Positions 7,300-15,358 are shown, counted from the stretch's first letter. The stretch: DNA of 15,430 nucleotides from an uncultured Clostridia bacterium (GCA_934621485.1 CAKTUS010000061.1:1-15430); one strand, 5' to 3'. Made by a program: numbers and translations. The notes: generated by a model not told the origin, from the letters alone.

Positions 7300-8664
7300 C
7301 TATGCGGTGAGGAGACGGCCGTTTTTTTTCCAGTGTACAATCAGTCTGATTTCCCACACCAGCATCACCACCCAGCCCGCTACGCAGGCCAGGGGCACGG
7401 CGTCCATGCCCATGCGGCCAATCAACAGCCAGGTGCAAAGAGCGCGGGTCAGCATTTGCGCATAGGTTACATACATGGTCAGGCTCAGTTTGCCGATGCC
7501 GCGCATGTAGCCCTGTAAGCCGTTGGTGATGCCTGGCATAAAATAGAAAAAGCCCATCAGGTGAAGATAACGCACGCCCAGGGCCGCCACTTCCGTTTCC
7601 TGGGCTCCCACAAACAACTCCATCAGAGGCTTAGCCAGAACGAACACGGCCACCGATACCACAGCGCCGTAAATGCTTTCCAGCACCAGACCCACGCGAA
7701 GGCCGCCCAGCATGCGGTCCGGCTGCTTGGCGCCACGGTTTTGCGCAGTCATGACCATAATGCCGCTGGCAATATCGCGCTCTACAATCAAGGCGTAATC
7801 GTCAATGCGGTTTACGGCGTTAAAGGCGGCAATGGCGCTCACCCCTAGGGGATTCACCAGGCTTTGTACCAGCAGCTTGCCTACGTATACGCCTGCTTGC
7901 TGTAGCGCGCTGGCATAGCTGTAGCCGACGGTGCGGCGCAACAGGCTTTTTTCGATGCAGATATCGCGGCGGGACAGACGCAAAGGCTCGGCGTTCAGAA
8001 AGATCAGCAGCGCGCATAGCGCCGCGGAAAGCGCCTGAGACAGTACCGTGGCCCAGGCGGCGCCCTGCACGCCCATGCCCAGACCGCCTACCAGCCACAG
8101 GTCCAAAGCCACATTGCACAGCGACCCGGCCACCAGACACAGCAGCGGGGTGCGGGTGTCGCCAATGGCTTTCAGGGCTGCCGCCAGCAGGTTATACAGC
8201 CCCGTAAACAGGAAGCCGCCCGCCACAATGCGCAGGTAGGCGGAGGTGTCTGCAAAGATTTCCGCAGGCGTGTTGCACAGGGACAAAAGCGGGCGCACCA
8301 GCAGCAAAAACAGGAGGGAAATGGCTAAACTCAGGCCCAGACCGGTCAGCAGGGCGGAGGATAGCTCCCGTTTCAGGCTGCGCAGGTCGCCTGCGCCGTA
8401 AAACTCGCTCATCAGCACGGATGCGCCAATGCCCATGCCGATGATAAAAAACATGGCGATATTCATCAAAGGGTTGGCTACGCCTACGGCAGCCAGAGCC
8501 CCGGCTCCGGCAAAGCGGCCTACCACGATGGAGTCCACCGTGTTGTAGGTGACCTGAAACAGGTTGCCCAGCACGGCGGGAATGGCGTAGCGAATCAGGT
8601 GCCCGGGAATACTGCCGCTGGTCATGGGCGCAGGCCGGCGGGCGTGACGAATCAGGGGATGCAA
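7300..8664 (-). CDS. MATE family efflux transporter (second of three)
   Basis: A 454-residue, twelve-segment exporter. The opening 'MTSGSIPGHLIRYAIPAVLGNLFQVTYNTVDSIVVGRF' is the standard MATE N-terminus, and the mid-protein 'SYASALQQAGVYVGKLLVQSLVNPLG' begins the second six-helix half. 'TAQNRGAKQPDRMLGG' corresponds to the conserved QNxGAK loop. No ATG fits well at the start: ATG 8628 has no ribosome site, whereas TTG 8664 (8662-8664) has a GGAGG (8673-8677) eight bases upstream. An in-frame TTG at 8670 is too close to that site. The gene follows the third MATE gene after 39 bases in the same direction, so they share a transcript. It differs clearly from that neighbour, so this is not a recent duplication. 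Substrate unknown. Confidence 0.9.
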   Translation of the reverse strand: MHPLIRHARRPAPMTSGSIPGHLIRYAIPAVLGNLFQVTYNTVDSIVVGRFAGAGALAAVGVANPLMNIAMFFIIGMGIGASVLMSEFYGAGDLRSLKRELSSALLTGLGLSLAISLLFLLLVRPLLSLCNTPAEIFADTSAYLRIVAGGFLFTGLYNLLAAALKAIGDTRTPLLCLVAGSLCNVALDLWLVGGLGMGVQGAAWATVLSQALSAALCALLIFLNAEPLRLSRRDICIEKSLLRRTVGYSYASALQQAGVYVGKLLVQSLVNPLGVSAIAAFNAVNRIDDYALIVERDIASGIMVMTAQNRGAKQPDRMLGGLRVGLVLESIYGAVVSVAVFVLAKPLMELFVGAQETEVAALGVRYLHLMGFFYFMPGITNGLQGYMRGIGKLSLTMYVTYAQMLTRALCTWLLIGRMGMDAVPLACVAGWVVMLVWEIRLIVHWKKNGRLLTA

Positions 8665-8703
8665 GGGCAAAACCTCCAGCTTTCCAGTTAAAGAATCGTT
8701 CTG

Positions 8704-10107
8704 TTAGACCTGGGCCTGGGAGAGGGACCGGGCCAGCGGATTCCAGCGCCCGCTGGCGTAGTGAATGGTGAAAAGAAGAAACAGCAGCAGATTGTGAGCA
8801 ATCATACAGGACCAGGCAGCTACCAGCCCCAGGCCCAGCAGCCGGGTGCATACAAAGGTGCCCGCAATGCGCACGCCCCACATGCCAACGATGTTGAACA
8901 CAAAGGGGGTTACGGTACGGCCCACGCCCTGCATCAGCCCCTCAACGACGATGGATACACCGTAGAAGGGCTCAGATAAAGCCACCATGCGCAGTACCCG
9001 GCCGCCCAGGGCGATCACCTGCGGATCTTTGGAAAACAGGCTCATCAGCTGTGGCGCAAACAGGAACAGCAGCCCGCCGGATAAAATCATCAGCGCCACT
9101 TCCAGGGGAAGGAGGGTGGCGCTCACGTCTTTCATGCGCTCTTGGTCGCCGGCGCCCAGGGCGTTGCCGGCCAGGGTGGCAGCAGCCGTCTGCATCCCAA
9201 AGCCGGGAATGTAAAAGGCGGATTCCACCGTATTGGCAATGGTGTGCGCCGCTGTGGCCAGCCCACCCAGCGCGTTGATGAGGGAGGCAAAGGCCACATA
9301 CCCCAAAGAGGTGCCGAAACGCTGTAACATATTGGGCAGGGCCACCTTCAGGCAGGGCTTCAGCACATGCGGATCCGGCCGCAGGCTCAGCCCCCGGGGC
9401 GAAACCCTGGGGTGCCGCCACACCTTCAGCGTAATGGCCACGCCGCCTGCCGCATAGGCGACGGCGCTGGCTAGGGCCGCGCCCACAACGCCCATTCCCG
9501 CGCCGGGCAGCGTGACGGAAAGGGAGAAAAGGCGCACAGTGCGGGTTTGATAAATCAGCAAAAAGTTCAAAGCCACATTCAGCAGGTTCATCCACACTCC
9601 GATGCGCATGGGCGTTTTGGTATCGCCCGCCGCTCGCAGCACCGTGCCGAACAAAATGAGGGCCGTGCGCAGCAGCATGGGGGTATACAGCACGAAAAAG
9701 TATTCCGCGGCCAGCTCCCGCAGGGCTTCCTCCACCTGCATCCACACAGGCACCTGACGGCTGAGCCCCAGGGTCAGCGCGGTAAAGAGCACGCCCACCA
9801 CCAAGGTAGCCAGCGCCACCTGGCTCACGGCTCGCCGCGCCTTGTCCGCTTCGTTTGCACCAAACGCCTGAGCAATATAGGCCAAAAAGCCTACGCCCAG
9901 CGCGCCGATGGAGCTGCCAATCAGCCAGCCGACGGTGCTGGTGGCCCCTACGGCGGCGGTGGCCTGCGTGCCCAGCGCGCCCACCATGGCCGTGTCAATG
10001 TATTGCACGGCCGTTTGCATCAGCTGCTCCAGCATGGTGGGCCAGGCCAGGGAAAAGACCACCGGCAGCATGGCGCGGCGGTTGGGTTTTGAATGGAATT
10101 GGGCCAT
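8704..10107 (-). CDS. MATE family efflux transporter (third of three)
   Basis: A 467-residue, twelve-segment exporter that opens the minus-strand operon. The N-terminus 'VVFSLAWPTMLEQLMQTAVQYIDTAMVGALGTQATAAVG' is the MATE signature of the group with 'D-T-A-M-V-G' in helix 1. 'YIAQAFGANEADKARRAVSQ' is the first conserved loop, and 'AGNALGAGDQERMKDVSATL' is its counterpart in the second half. ATG 10107 has a perfect AAGGAGG eight bases upstream. The promoter at 10213-10240 leaves a leader of about 100 bases with a nested hairpin (10138-10181). Transport direction and Na+/H+ coupling follow from the family; substrate is unknown. Confidence 0.92.
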   Translation of the reverse strand: MAQFHSKPNRRAMLPVVFSLAWPTMLEQLMQTAVQYIDTAMVGALGTQATAAVGATSTVGWLIGSSIGALGVGFLAYIAQAFGANEADKARRAVSQVALATLVVGVLFTALTLGLSRQVPVWMQVEEALRELAAEYFFVLYTPMLLRTALILFGTVLRAAGDTKTPMRIGVWMNLLNVALNFLLIYQTRTVRLFSLSVTLPGAGMGVVGAALASAVAYAAGGVAITLKVWRHPRVSPRGLSLRPDPHVLKPCLKVALPNMLQRFGTSLGYVAFASLINALGGLATAAHTIANTVESAFYIPGFGMQTAAATLAGNALGAGDQERMKDVSATLLPLEVALMILSGGLLFLFAPQLMSLFSKDPQVIALGGRVLRMVALSEPFYGVSIVVEGLMQGVGRTVTPFVFNIVGMWGVRIAGTFVCTRLLGLGLVAAWSCMIAHNLLLFLLFTIHYASGRWNPLARSLSQAQV

Positions 10108-10137
10108 GAAGCCATCCTCCTTTGCGGCAGGTGAAAG

Positions 10138-10181
10138 CTGCGGCCGCCTTGCCGGGCTTTTCTTGCGCCCGAAGGCCGCAG
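10138..10181 (-). repeat. Nested hairpin in the MATE operon leader
   Basis: An outer 8-bp perfect stem CTGCGGCC/GGCCGCAG (10138-10145 with 10174-10181) encloses an inner 5-bp stem (10153-10157 with 10167-10171). An alternative stem AAGGCC/GGCCTT (10172-10177 with 10185-10190) would compete with the outer one. The structure lies between promoter and ribosome site, so it could tune expression. It lacks a T tract on minus. Confidence 0.5.
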
Positions 10182-10212
10182 GCGGGCCTTTTTGGAACGG
10201 CGCGCAATGCTT

Positions 10213-10240
10213 AGTATAACATATTTCCGGTCCTGCGCAA
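10213..10240 (-). promoter_or_regulatory. Promoter for the two-gene MATE operon
   Basis: On minus, -35 TTGCGC (10235-10240), a 16-bp spacer and -10 TATACT (10213-10218). Transcription would begin near 10206. It is divergent from the asd promoter, whose -35 starts only 19 bases away. Confidence 0.72.
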
Positions 10241-10258
10241 TGCGGTTTTTCATTGGAA

Positions 10259-10287
10259 TTGACAAGGCTGAACCGACATGTTATTCT
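10259..10287 (+). promoter_or_regulatory. Promoter for the asd-dapA operon
   Basis: A perfect -35 TTGACA (10259-10264), a 17-bp spacer and -10 TATTCT (10282-10287), close to sigma-A consensus. Transcription would begin near 10294, giving a leader of about 105 bases. That is too short for a lysine riboswitch, and none is seen. A self-complementary 12-base CCGCCGCGGCGG lies in the leader at 10313-10324. Confidence 0.82.
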
Positions 10288-10399
10288 TAAACTTGTCTTT
10301 CTTTACACATTTCCGCCGCGGCGGCATAGGTTCATAGGGCGGGATGCTTTGGGAAAGCCTGTGTTTGAAACGCCAATTCAGAAATGGGAGGTTTTTGGC

Positions 10400-11485
10400 A
10401 TGCAACAGTATAAGGTAGGCATTATTGGCGCTACCGGCATGGTAGGGCAGCGGTTTACGCTGCTTCTGGCTAATCATCCCTGGTTTCAGGTGACCTGCGT
10501 GGCCGCCTCCGGCCGCAGCGCCGGTAAAACCTATGCCCAGGCAGTAGAGGGCCGCTGGTCATTCAAAGGCACGCCCATTCCTCAGGCCATCGCCGGGCTG
10601 ACCGTGCTGGACGCCGACGATGTGGACGCGGTAGCCGGCCAGGTGGATTTTGTGTTTTGCGCCGTAAACATGAAAAAAGAGGAAATTCGCGCCCTGGAAG
10701 AGCGCTACGCCAAGGCGGAAACGCCGGTGATTTCCAATAACAGCGCCAACCGCCATACCCCGGACGTGCCCATGCTGATTCCCGAAATCAACGGCTCCCA
10801 CGCCGCCGTTATCGAGGCGCAGCGCCGCCGGCTGGGTACCAAAGCAGGCTTTATCGCCGTAAAGCCCAACTGCTCCATTCAGAGCTATGTGCCCGCCCTG
10901 TGGCCCCTGTTGGACTACGGCCCGGAAAAGGTAATGGTCTGTACCTATCAGGCAATCAGCGGCGCTGGCAAAACCTTTGATACCTGGCCGGAGATGGTGG
11001 ATAACGTGATTCCCTACATTGGCGGCGAGGACGAGAAGAGCGAGTGCGAGCCCCTGAAAATTTTTGGCCATGTGGAAAACGGCGTCGTCGTGGACGCGGC
11101 GCAGCCCGTTATCAGCGCTCAGTGCCTGCGGGTAGCGGCTTCCGACGGCCACATGGCGGCGGTCAGCGTGAAGTTTGCCCGCAAGCCCTCCATGGAAGAA
11201 ATCCTGGACAGGTGGGTTCATGCCGTACCCGCCACGGCCGGGTTGGAGCTGCCCTCGTCGCCGCAGCGGTTCCTGCACTATTTTGACGATCCGGCACGGC
11301 CCCAAACCCGCCTGGACCGGGAACTGGAGGGCGGCATGGCCGTTTCCATCGGCCGGCTGCGGCCCGACCCAGTAATGGATTATAAATTCGTTTGCTTGAG
11401 CCACAACACCCTGCGGGGCGCTGCGGGCGGCGGCGTGCTCAGCGCCGAGTATCTGTGCAAAATGGGGTACATTCCCCATAAGTAA
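10400..11485 (+). CDS. asd: Aspartate-semialdehyde dehydrogenase (archaeal/fungal-like class)
   Basis: A 361-residue cytoplasmic enzyme that reduces L-aspartyl 4-phosphate with NADPH to aspartate semialdehyde, the branch point to lysine/diaminopimelate, threonine and methionine. Residues: nucleotide-binding GIIGATGMVGQRF (7-19), catalytic Cys158 in VKPNCSIQ, 'YQAISGAGKTFD' (183-194), and His251 in RVAASDGHMAAV as acid/base. The sequence and length fit the class shared by archaea, fungi and many Clostridia rather than the E. coli type. A longer in-frame start at 10253 exists but overlaps the promoter. ATG 10400 has GGGAGG eight bases upstream and begins directly at the Rossmann strand. dapA follows after 15 bases. 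Confidence 0.95.
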   Translation: MQQYKVGIIGATGMVGQRFTLLLANHPWFQVTCVAASGRSAGKTYAQAVEGRWSFKGTPIPQAIAGLTVLDADDVDAVAGQVDFVFCAVNMKKEEIRALEERYAKAETPVISNNSANRHTPDVPMLIPEINGSHAAVIEAQRRRLGTKAGFIAVKPNCSIQSYVPALWPLLDYGPEKVMVCTYQAISGAGKTFDTWPEMVDNVIPYIGGEDEKSECEPLKIFGHVENGVVVDAAQPVISAQCLRVAASDGHMAAVSVKFARKPSMEEILDRWVHAVPATAGLELPSSPQRFLHYFDDPARPQTRLDRELEGGMAVSIGRLRPDPVMDYKFVCLSHNTLRGAAGGGVLSAEYLCKMGYIPHK

Positions 11486-11500
11486 GGGGAGGTTCTTCTG

Positions 11501-12385
11501 ATGATGAACAGTCAGCCTTTGTTCCGTGGCGCCGCCGTGGCGCTGGTTACCCCCATGAAGGACGGAAAGGTGGATGTGCAGGCCCTGCGCGCTTTGGCGC
11601 ACAGGCAGGCGGAGGAAGGCACCGCCGCCATTGTATCCTGCGGCACCACCGGCGAGCCCTCCACCCTGACCGCGGAGGAAAAGGAACTGGTAATCCGGGA
11701 AACGGTGGAAGCCGTGGACGGACGGATTCCCGTTATCTGCGGCACGGGCAGCAACTGCACCCAAAGCGTTATTGACGCCGAACGCCGCTACCGTTCCTTA
11801 GGCTGCGCGGCCCAGCTGGTGGTAACGCCTTATTACAACAAAACCACCCAGGAGGGTCTGTATGCTCATTTTATGGCCGTGGCCGAGCACACGGAACTGC
11901 CCGTCATTCTCTATAACGTACCCAGCCGCACCAACCTGGATATCGGCCCGGCAGTGCTGAAAAAGCTGGCGGCCAGCGGGCGCTTCATTGGTTTGAAGGA
12001 AAGCAGCTACAGCCTGCCTTCCATTATGGAAAAGCTGGAGGCCATGGATGGCCGCATGACCCTGTATTCCGGCAACGACGATATGGTGTACCCCCTGCTG
12101 ACGCTGGGGGCGGAGGGCGTAATCTCCGTTGTATCCAACCTGTACCCGCGCTACATGGCGGATATGGTGAGCCGGTATTTTGCGGGCGATGCCGCTGGTG
12201 CGCTGCAAATGCAGACCCGCATGCTGCCGTTGGTAAAAGCCCTGTTCAGCGAGGTAAGCCCCATTCCCTGCAAGTATGCCATGGAGCAGCTGGGCTTGTG
12301 CGGAGGCGAGATGCGCCTGCCGCTGATTCCCGCCGGAGAAGGCACCCGCCGGCTGGTGCTCAGCGCGTTGGAAAGCATGAAATAG
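11501..12385 (+). CDS. dapA: 4-hydroxy-tetrahydrodipicolinate synthase
   Basis: A 294-residue TIM-barrel enzyme that condenses pyruvate with aspartate semialdehyde, the product of the preceding gene, to begin diaminopimelate/lysine synthesis. Residues seen: CGTTGEPSTLT (47-57, the Thr pair of the catalytic triad), TPYYNK (109-114, catalytic Tyr), the Arg in PSRTNLD (141-147), Schiff-base Lys166 in GLKESS, and GVIS (206-209). Length is standard. Two ATGs occur at 11501 and 11504; GGGGAGG (11486-11492) favours 11501. Part of that site can pair with TCCCC (11473-11477) at the end of asd, which may couple translation of the two genes. No dapB is present in the window. Confidence 0.96.
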   Translation: MMNSQPLFRGAAVALVTPMKDGKVDVQALRALAHRQAEEGTAAIVSCGTTGEPSTLTAEEKELVIRETVEAVDGRIPVICGTGSNCTQSVIDAERRYRSLGCAAQLVVTPYYNKTTQEGLYAHFMAVAEHTELPVILYNVPSRTNLDIGPAVLKKLAASGRFIGLKESSYSLPSIMEKLEAMDGRMTLYSGNDDMVYPLLTLGAEGVISVVSNLYPRYMADMVSRYFAGDAAGALQMQTRMLPLVKALFSEVSPIPCKYAMEQLGLCGGEMRLPLIPAGEGTRRLVLSALESMK

Positions 12386-12414
12386 CACACGGAAGAAACG
12401 GAGGGCTTGCACTC

Positions 12415-13710
12415 ATGAAGCTGAACTACAAACGCACGCTGCTGGTGGGAATGGCGTTTTTGTCCATCTGCGCCTTTTGGCAGCTGTATGACAACGTAAT
12501 TCCCTTGATTCTGAAAAACACTTTCCACATGCGCGATGATGTGGCCGGCGTTATTATGGCGCTGGATAACATTCTGGCCCTATTCCTGCTGCCCTTTTTC
12601 GGCAAGCTGTCCGACGGCTGCAAAACCAGGCTGGGCAAGCGCATGCCCTTCATCCTTGGCGGCACGGCGGCGGCGGTGGCGCTGATGAACCTGCTGCCTG
12701 TGGCGGACCGGGCGGTCAGCCTGCCCTTTTTCATTGGGGTGCTGGCGCTGCTGCTGGTGGCCATGGGCACATACCGTTCGCCCGCCGTGGCGCTGATGCC
12801 GGATGTAACCCCCAAGCCGCTTCGCAGCAAGGGCAACGCCATTATCAATTTGATGGGCGCGCTTGGCGGCGTGTTCACCTTGGGCGTGACCGGCTTTCTG
12901 GTCAGCAAGGGCGAAAACGGACGCAACGATTATACGCTGCTGTTCCTGGCGGTTTCGCTGCTGATGGCGGTATCGGTGCTTGTGCTGCTGCTGACCATTC
13001 GGGAAAACAAGCTGGCGGCTGAGGCGGAGAAAATCAACCAGGAATTGGGCGGCGAGGAAGAAAAGCCCCAGGGCCAGGGCGGCTTCCGCAGCCTGCCCAG
13101 GGACATGCGCCGCAGCCTGGCGCTGATTCTGGCCTCTGTTTCGCTGTGGTTCATGGGCTACAACGCCGTAACCACCGCTTTTACCAAGTATGTCAGCGTG
13201 CAGTGGAACTACGACATCGGCTCCGCCTCCCGCTGCCTGATGGTGGCTACCGTGGGCGCAGTGCTCAGCTATTTGCCCGTAGGCATGCTCAGCTCCCGTT
13301 TTGGGCGCAAACGCCTGATTCAGGCGGGCGTGGTGCTGCTGGCAGCCTGCTTTGCCGTGGCTGGCGTATTCCACACCTTCCACTGGGCGGCCTATGTGGT
13401 GTTTGCCCTGGTGGGGGTGGCCTGGGCCATGATTAACGTGAACAGCTATCCCATGGTGGTGGAAATCGCCCGCGGCAGCGATGTGGGCAAGTTTACCGGC
13501 TACTACTACACCTTCTCCATGGCGGCCCAGATTGTAACCCCCATCCTGAGCGGCTGGCTGTTGGAGCACGTGGGCTATCACACGCTGATGCCTTATGCAG
13601 CCATCATGGTAGCATTGTCCTTTGTTACCATCAGCCTGACCCGGCATGGCGACAGCAAGCCCCAGCCGCCCAAGAGCAAGCTGGAAGCCTTTGACGTGGG
13701 GGATGATTGA
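12415..13710 (+). CDS. MFS transporter (SLC45/GPH sugar-transporter-like)
   Basis: A 431-residue carrier with about twelve membrane segments. The opening 'WQLYDNVIPLILKNTF' and the loop 2-3 motif GKLSDGCKTRLGKRMPFI (63-80) match the SDR-type signature of SLC45/GPH-like sugar carriers. A second copy of the motif (SSRFGRKRLI) lies near residue 295. A charged cytoplasmic linker of roughly 25 residues with 'AEAEKINQELGGEEEK' separates the two halves. A longer start (12298) lies inside dapA; ATG 12415 has GGAGGG nine bases upstream. The stop is two bases before the GDPD start, so translation is coupled. A sugar or phosphodiester substrate is plausible; which one is not shown by the sequence. It lies 29 bases after dapA. 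Confidence 0.88.
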   Translation: MKLNYKRTLLVGMAFLSICAFWQLYDNVIPLILKNTFHMRDDVAGVIMALDNILALFLLPFFGKLSDGCKTRLGKRMPFILGGTAAAVALMNLLPVADRAVSLPFFIGVLALLLVAMGTYRSPAVALMPDVTPKPLRSKGNAIINLMGALGGVFTLGVTGFLVSKGENGRNDYTLLFLAVSLLMAVSVLVLLLTIRENKLAAEAEKINQELGGEEEKPQGQGGFRSLPRDMRRSLALILASVSLWFMGYNAVTTAFTKYVSVQWNYDIGSASRCLMVATVGAVLSYLPVGMLSSRFGRKRLIQAGVVLLAACFAVAGVFHTFHWAAYVVFALVGVAWAMINVNSYPMVVEIARGSDVGKFTGYYYTFSMAAQIVTPILSGWLLEHVGYHTLMPYAAIMVALSFVTISLTRHGDSKPQPPKSKLEAFDVGDD

Positions 13711-13712
13711 GC

Positions 13713-14552
13713 ATGACCTTTTTGTGGATTGTGCTGGCGCTGGCGGCTTTGTATCTGTTCTTGATTGCTCCGGCGCTGAAAAAACCGGATGACAGCGCCC
13801 TGCGCGGGTGGCTGTACGCCCACCGCGGACTGCACGACGGCAACCGGCAAGTGCCGGAAAACAGCATGGAAGCCTTTCGCCGGGCGGCGGAAAGCGGCTA
13901 CGGCATCGAGCTGGACGCGCATTTAACCCGGGACGGACAGCTGGTAGTGCATCACGACGGCAGCCTGAAGCGGGTATGCGGCGTGGACCGGCGGATTCGC
14001 GACCTGACCTACCAGGAGCTTTGCGCCATTCCGTTGCCGGACAGCTCCGTCATTCCCCTGTTTACGCAGGTGTTGTCGCTGGTGGATGGCCGCGTGCCCC
14101 TCATTGTGGAGGTGAAGCACGAAAGCGGCGCCGCCGCCGTGGCGCAGGCCACGCTGGAAACGCTGCGGACCTATCGGGGGCCGTACTGTGTGGAATCCTT
14201 TCATCCGCTGGCTGTGCGCTACTTTCGCAAGCATGCTCCCGATATTGTGCGCGGTCAGCTGGCCATGGGCTATCCTTGGAAGAAAGGGGAAAGCAGCCGC
14301 TTGGTGCATTTTGGCCTGAAAAGCCTGCTGATCAATGCGCTTGGGCGGCCTCACTTTATCGCCTATTCCGTACCGGATGACCACAGCCTGTCCATGTGGC
14401 TGATGAAGCATGTATTTCATCCCTACTTAGCGGGCTGGACCATTCGCAGCCAGCAGGTGCTGGACGGGGCCCTGAACCAGGGCTATCGCTATCCCATTTT
14501 TGAACTGTTTTGCCCGACGAAAAAAGAGAGCCAAAACGGGCGGAACATTTGA
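13713..14552 (+). CDS. Membrane-anchored glycerophosphodiester phosphodiesterase family protein
   Basis: A 279-residue protein with one N-terminal membrane segment (about 3-21) followed by a GDPD TIM barrel, which hydrolyses glycerophosphodiesters to sn-glycerol 3-phosphate and an alcohol. Catalytic motif residues: His37-Arg38 in YAHRGLHD, Glu66 and Asp68 in IELDAHLTRDG, His81 in VVHHDGSL, and Glu133 in VEVKH. 'CVESFHP' and 'AGWTIRS' (about 240-246) also match the family. The residues after the membrane segment are basic (LKKP) and those before it neutral, so the positive-inside rule suggests the domain faces the cytoplasm. I take ATG 13713 rather than TTG 13707, two bases after the MFS stop. 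The stop TGA overlaps the yebC promoter -35. Confidence 0.9.
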   Translation: MTFLWIVLALAALYLFLIAPALKKPDDSALRGWLYAHRGLHDGNRQVPENSMEAFRRAAESGYGIELDAHLTRDGQLVVHHDGSLKRVCGVDRRIRDLTYQELCAIPLPDSSVIPLFTQVLSLVDGRVPLIVEVKHESGAAAVAQATLETLRTYRGPYCVESFHPLAVRYFRKHAPDIVRGQLAMGYPWKKGESSRLVHFGLKSLLINALGRPHFIAYSVPDDHSLSMWLMKHVFHPYLAGWTIRSQQVLDGALNQGYRYPIFELFCPTKKESQNGRNI

Positions 14553-14578
14553 CAGAAACCGCATGTCTGTGTTATTAT
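14549..14578 (+). promoter_or_regulatory. Promoter for yebC, overlapping the GDPD stop codon
   Basis: A perfect -35 TTGACA (14549-14554) that contains the preceding TGA stop (14550-14552), an 18-bp spacer and -10 TATTAT (14573-14578). It gives yebC a separate, probably constitutive start in addition to read-through from the upstream operon. Confidence 0.78.
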
Positions 14579-14611
14579 AGATTGCTATCAAAGTATAGAA
14601 AGGCTGATACG

Positions 14612-15358
14612 ATGTCTGGACATAGCAAATGGCATAACATAGCTGTGAAAAAGGGCAAAACCGACGCTGCCCGCGGCAAGATTTTTACCAAAATTGGCCG
14701 TGAAATTGCTATTGCCGTGCGCGAGGGCGGCAGCAATCCCGAAAGCAACTCGAAGCTGCGCGACGTCATCGCCAAGGCCAAGAGCAACAACATGCCCAAC
14801 GACAACATTAAGCGTTCCATCCAGAAGGCTTCCGGCGAGCTGGGCAACGTGAACTATGAAACCGTTACCTATGAGGGCTATGCCCCCGGCGGCGTGGCCG
14901 TGATTGTGGAGGCCATTACCGATAACCGCAACCGTACCGCCAGCGACATTCGTCACTGCTTTGCCAAGTACGACGGTTCCCTGGGCGTAACCGGCAGCGT
15001 AGGCTTCATGTTTGACAAGAAGGGCGTGCTGGTCATTGAGCGCACCCCGGACATGGACGAGGACGAGATGATGATGACCGTGCTGGACGCCGGCGCGGAG
15101 GACATGGAAGTGAGCGACGACGCCTTTGAGGTGTCCACCGATCCCAACGAGTTTTCAGCCGTGCGTGAAAAGCTGGAAAACCAGGGAATTACCTTCCTGA
15201 GCGCCGATGTGCAGATGGTGCCTCAAAACACCGTAACTCCGGCTGACGACGCTACGCTGGAAAAGATTCAGAAAATGCTGGACCTGCTGGAGGACAACGA
15301 CGATGTGCAGAATGTGTGGCACAACGCCGAGTTGCCCGAGGAGGAAGAGGAGGAGTAA
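14612..15358 (+). CDS. yebC: YebC/TACO1 family protein (translation or transcription regulator)
   Basis: A 248-residue cytoplasmic protein, full length for the family. The N-terminus MSGHSKWHNIAVKKGKTDAARGKIFTKIGREI is the almost invariant family signature. 'NMPNDNIKRSIQKASGE' and 'YEGYAPGGVAVIVEAITDNRNRT' are also hallmark segments, and the chain ends in a short run of glutamates. The family was long annotated as transcriptional regulators; work on mitochondrial TACO1 and bacterial homologues points to helping ribosomes through difficult (proline-rich) stretches. The frame opens at 14510, but ATG 14612 is certain from the signature and from GAAAGG eight bases upstream. It has its own promoter (14549-14578) and terminator. 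Confidence 0.97.
   Translation: MSGHSKWHNIAVKKGKTDAARGKIFTKIGREIAIAVREGGSNPESNSKLRDVIAKAKSNNMPNDNIKRSIQKASGELGNVNYETVTYEGYAPGGVAVIVEAITDNRNRTASDIRHCFAKYDGSLGVTGSVGFMFDKKGVLVIERTPDMDEDEMMMTVLDAGAEDMEVSDDAFEVSTDPNEFSAVREKLENQGITFLSADVQMVPQNTVTPADDATLEKIQKMLDLLEDNDDVQNVWHNAELPEEEEEE

Noticed and set aside
10294..10399. A lysine riboswitch upstream of asd
   Set aside because: The leader is about 105 bases, shorter than the element, and none of its conserved junction pattern or a terminator is present.
13707..13712. TTG 13707 as start of the GDPD gene
   Set aside because: ATG 13713 is in frame six bases later with acceptable spacing from the G-rich site and follows the MFS stop directly.
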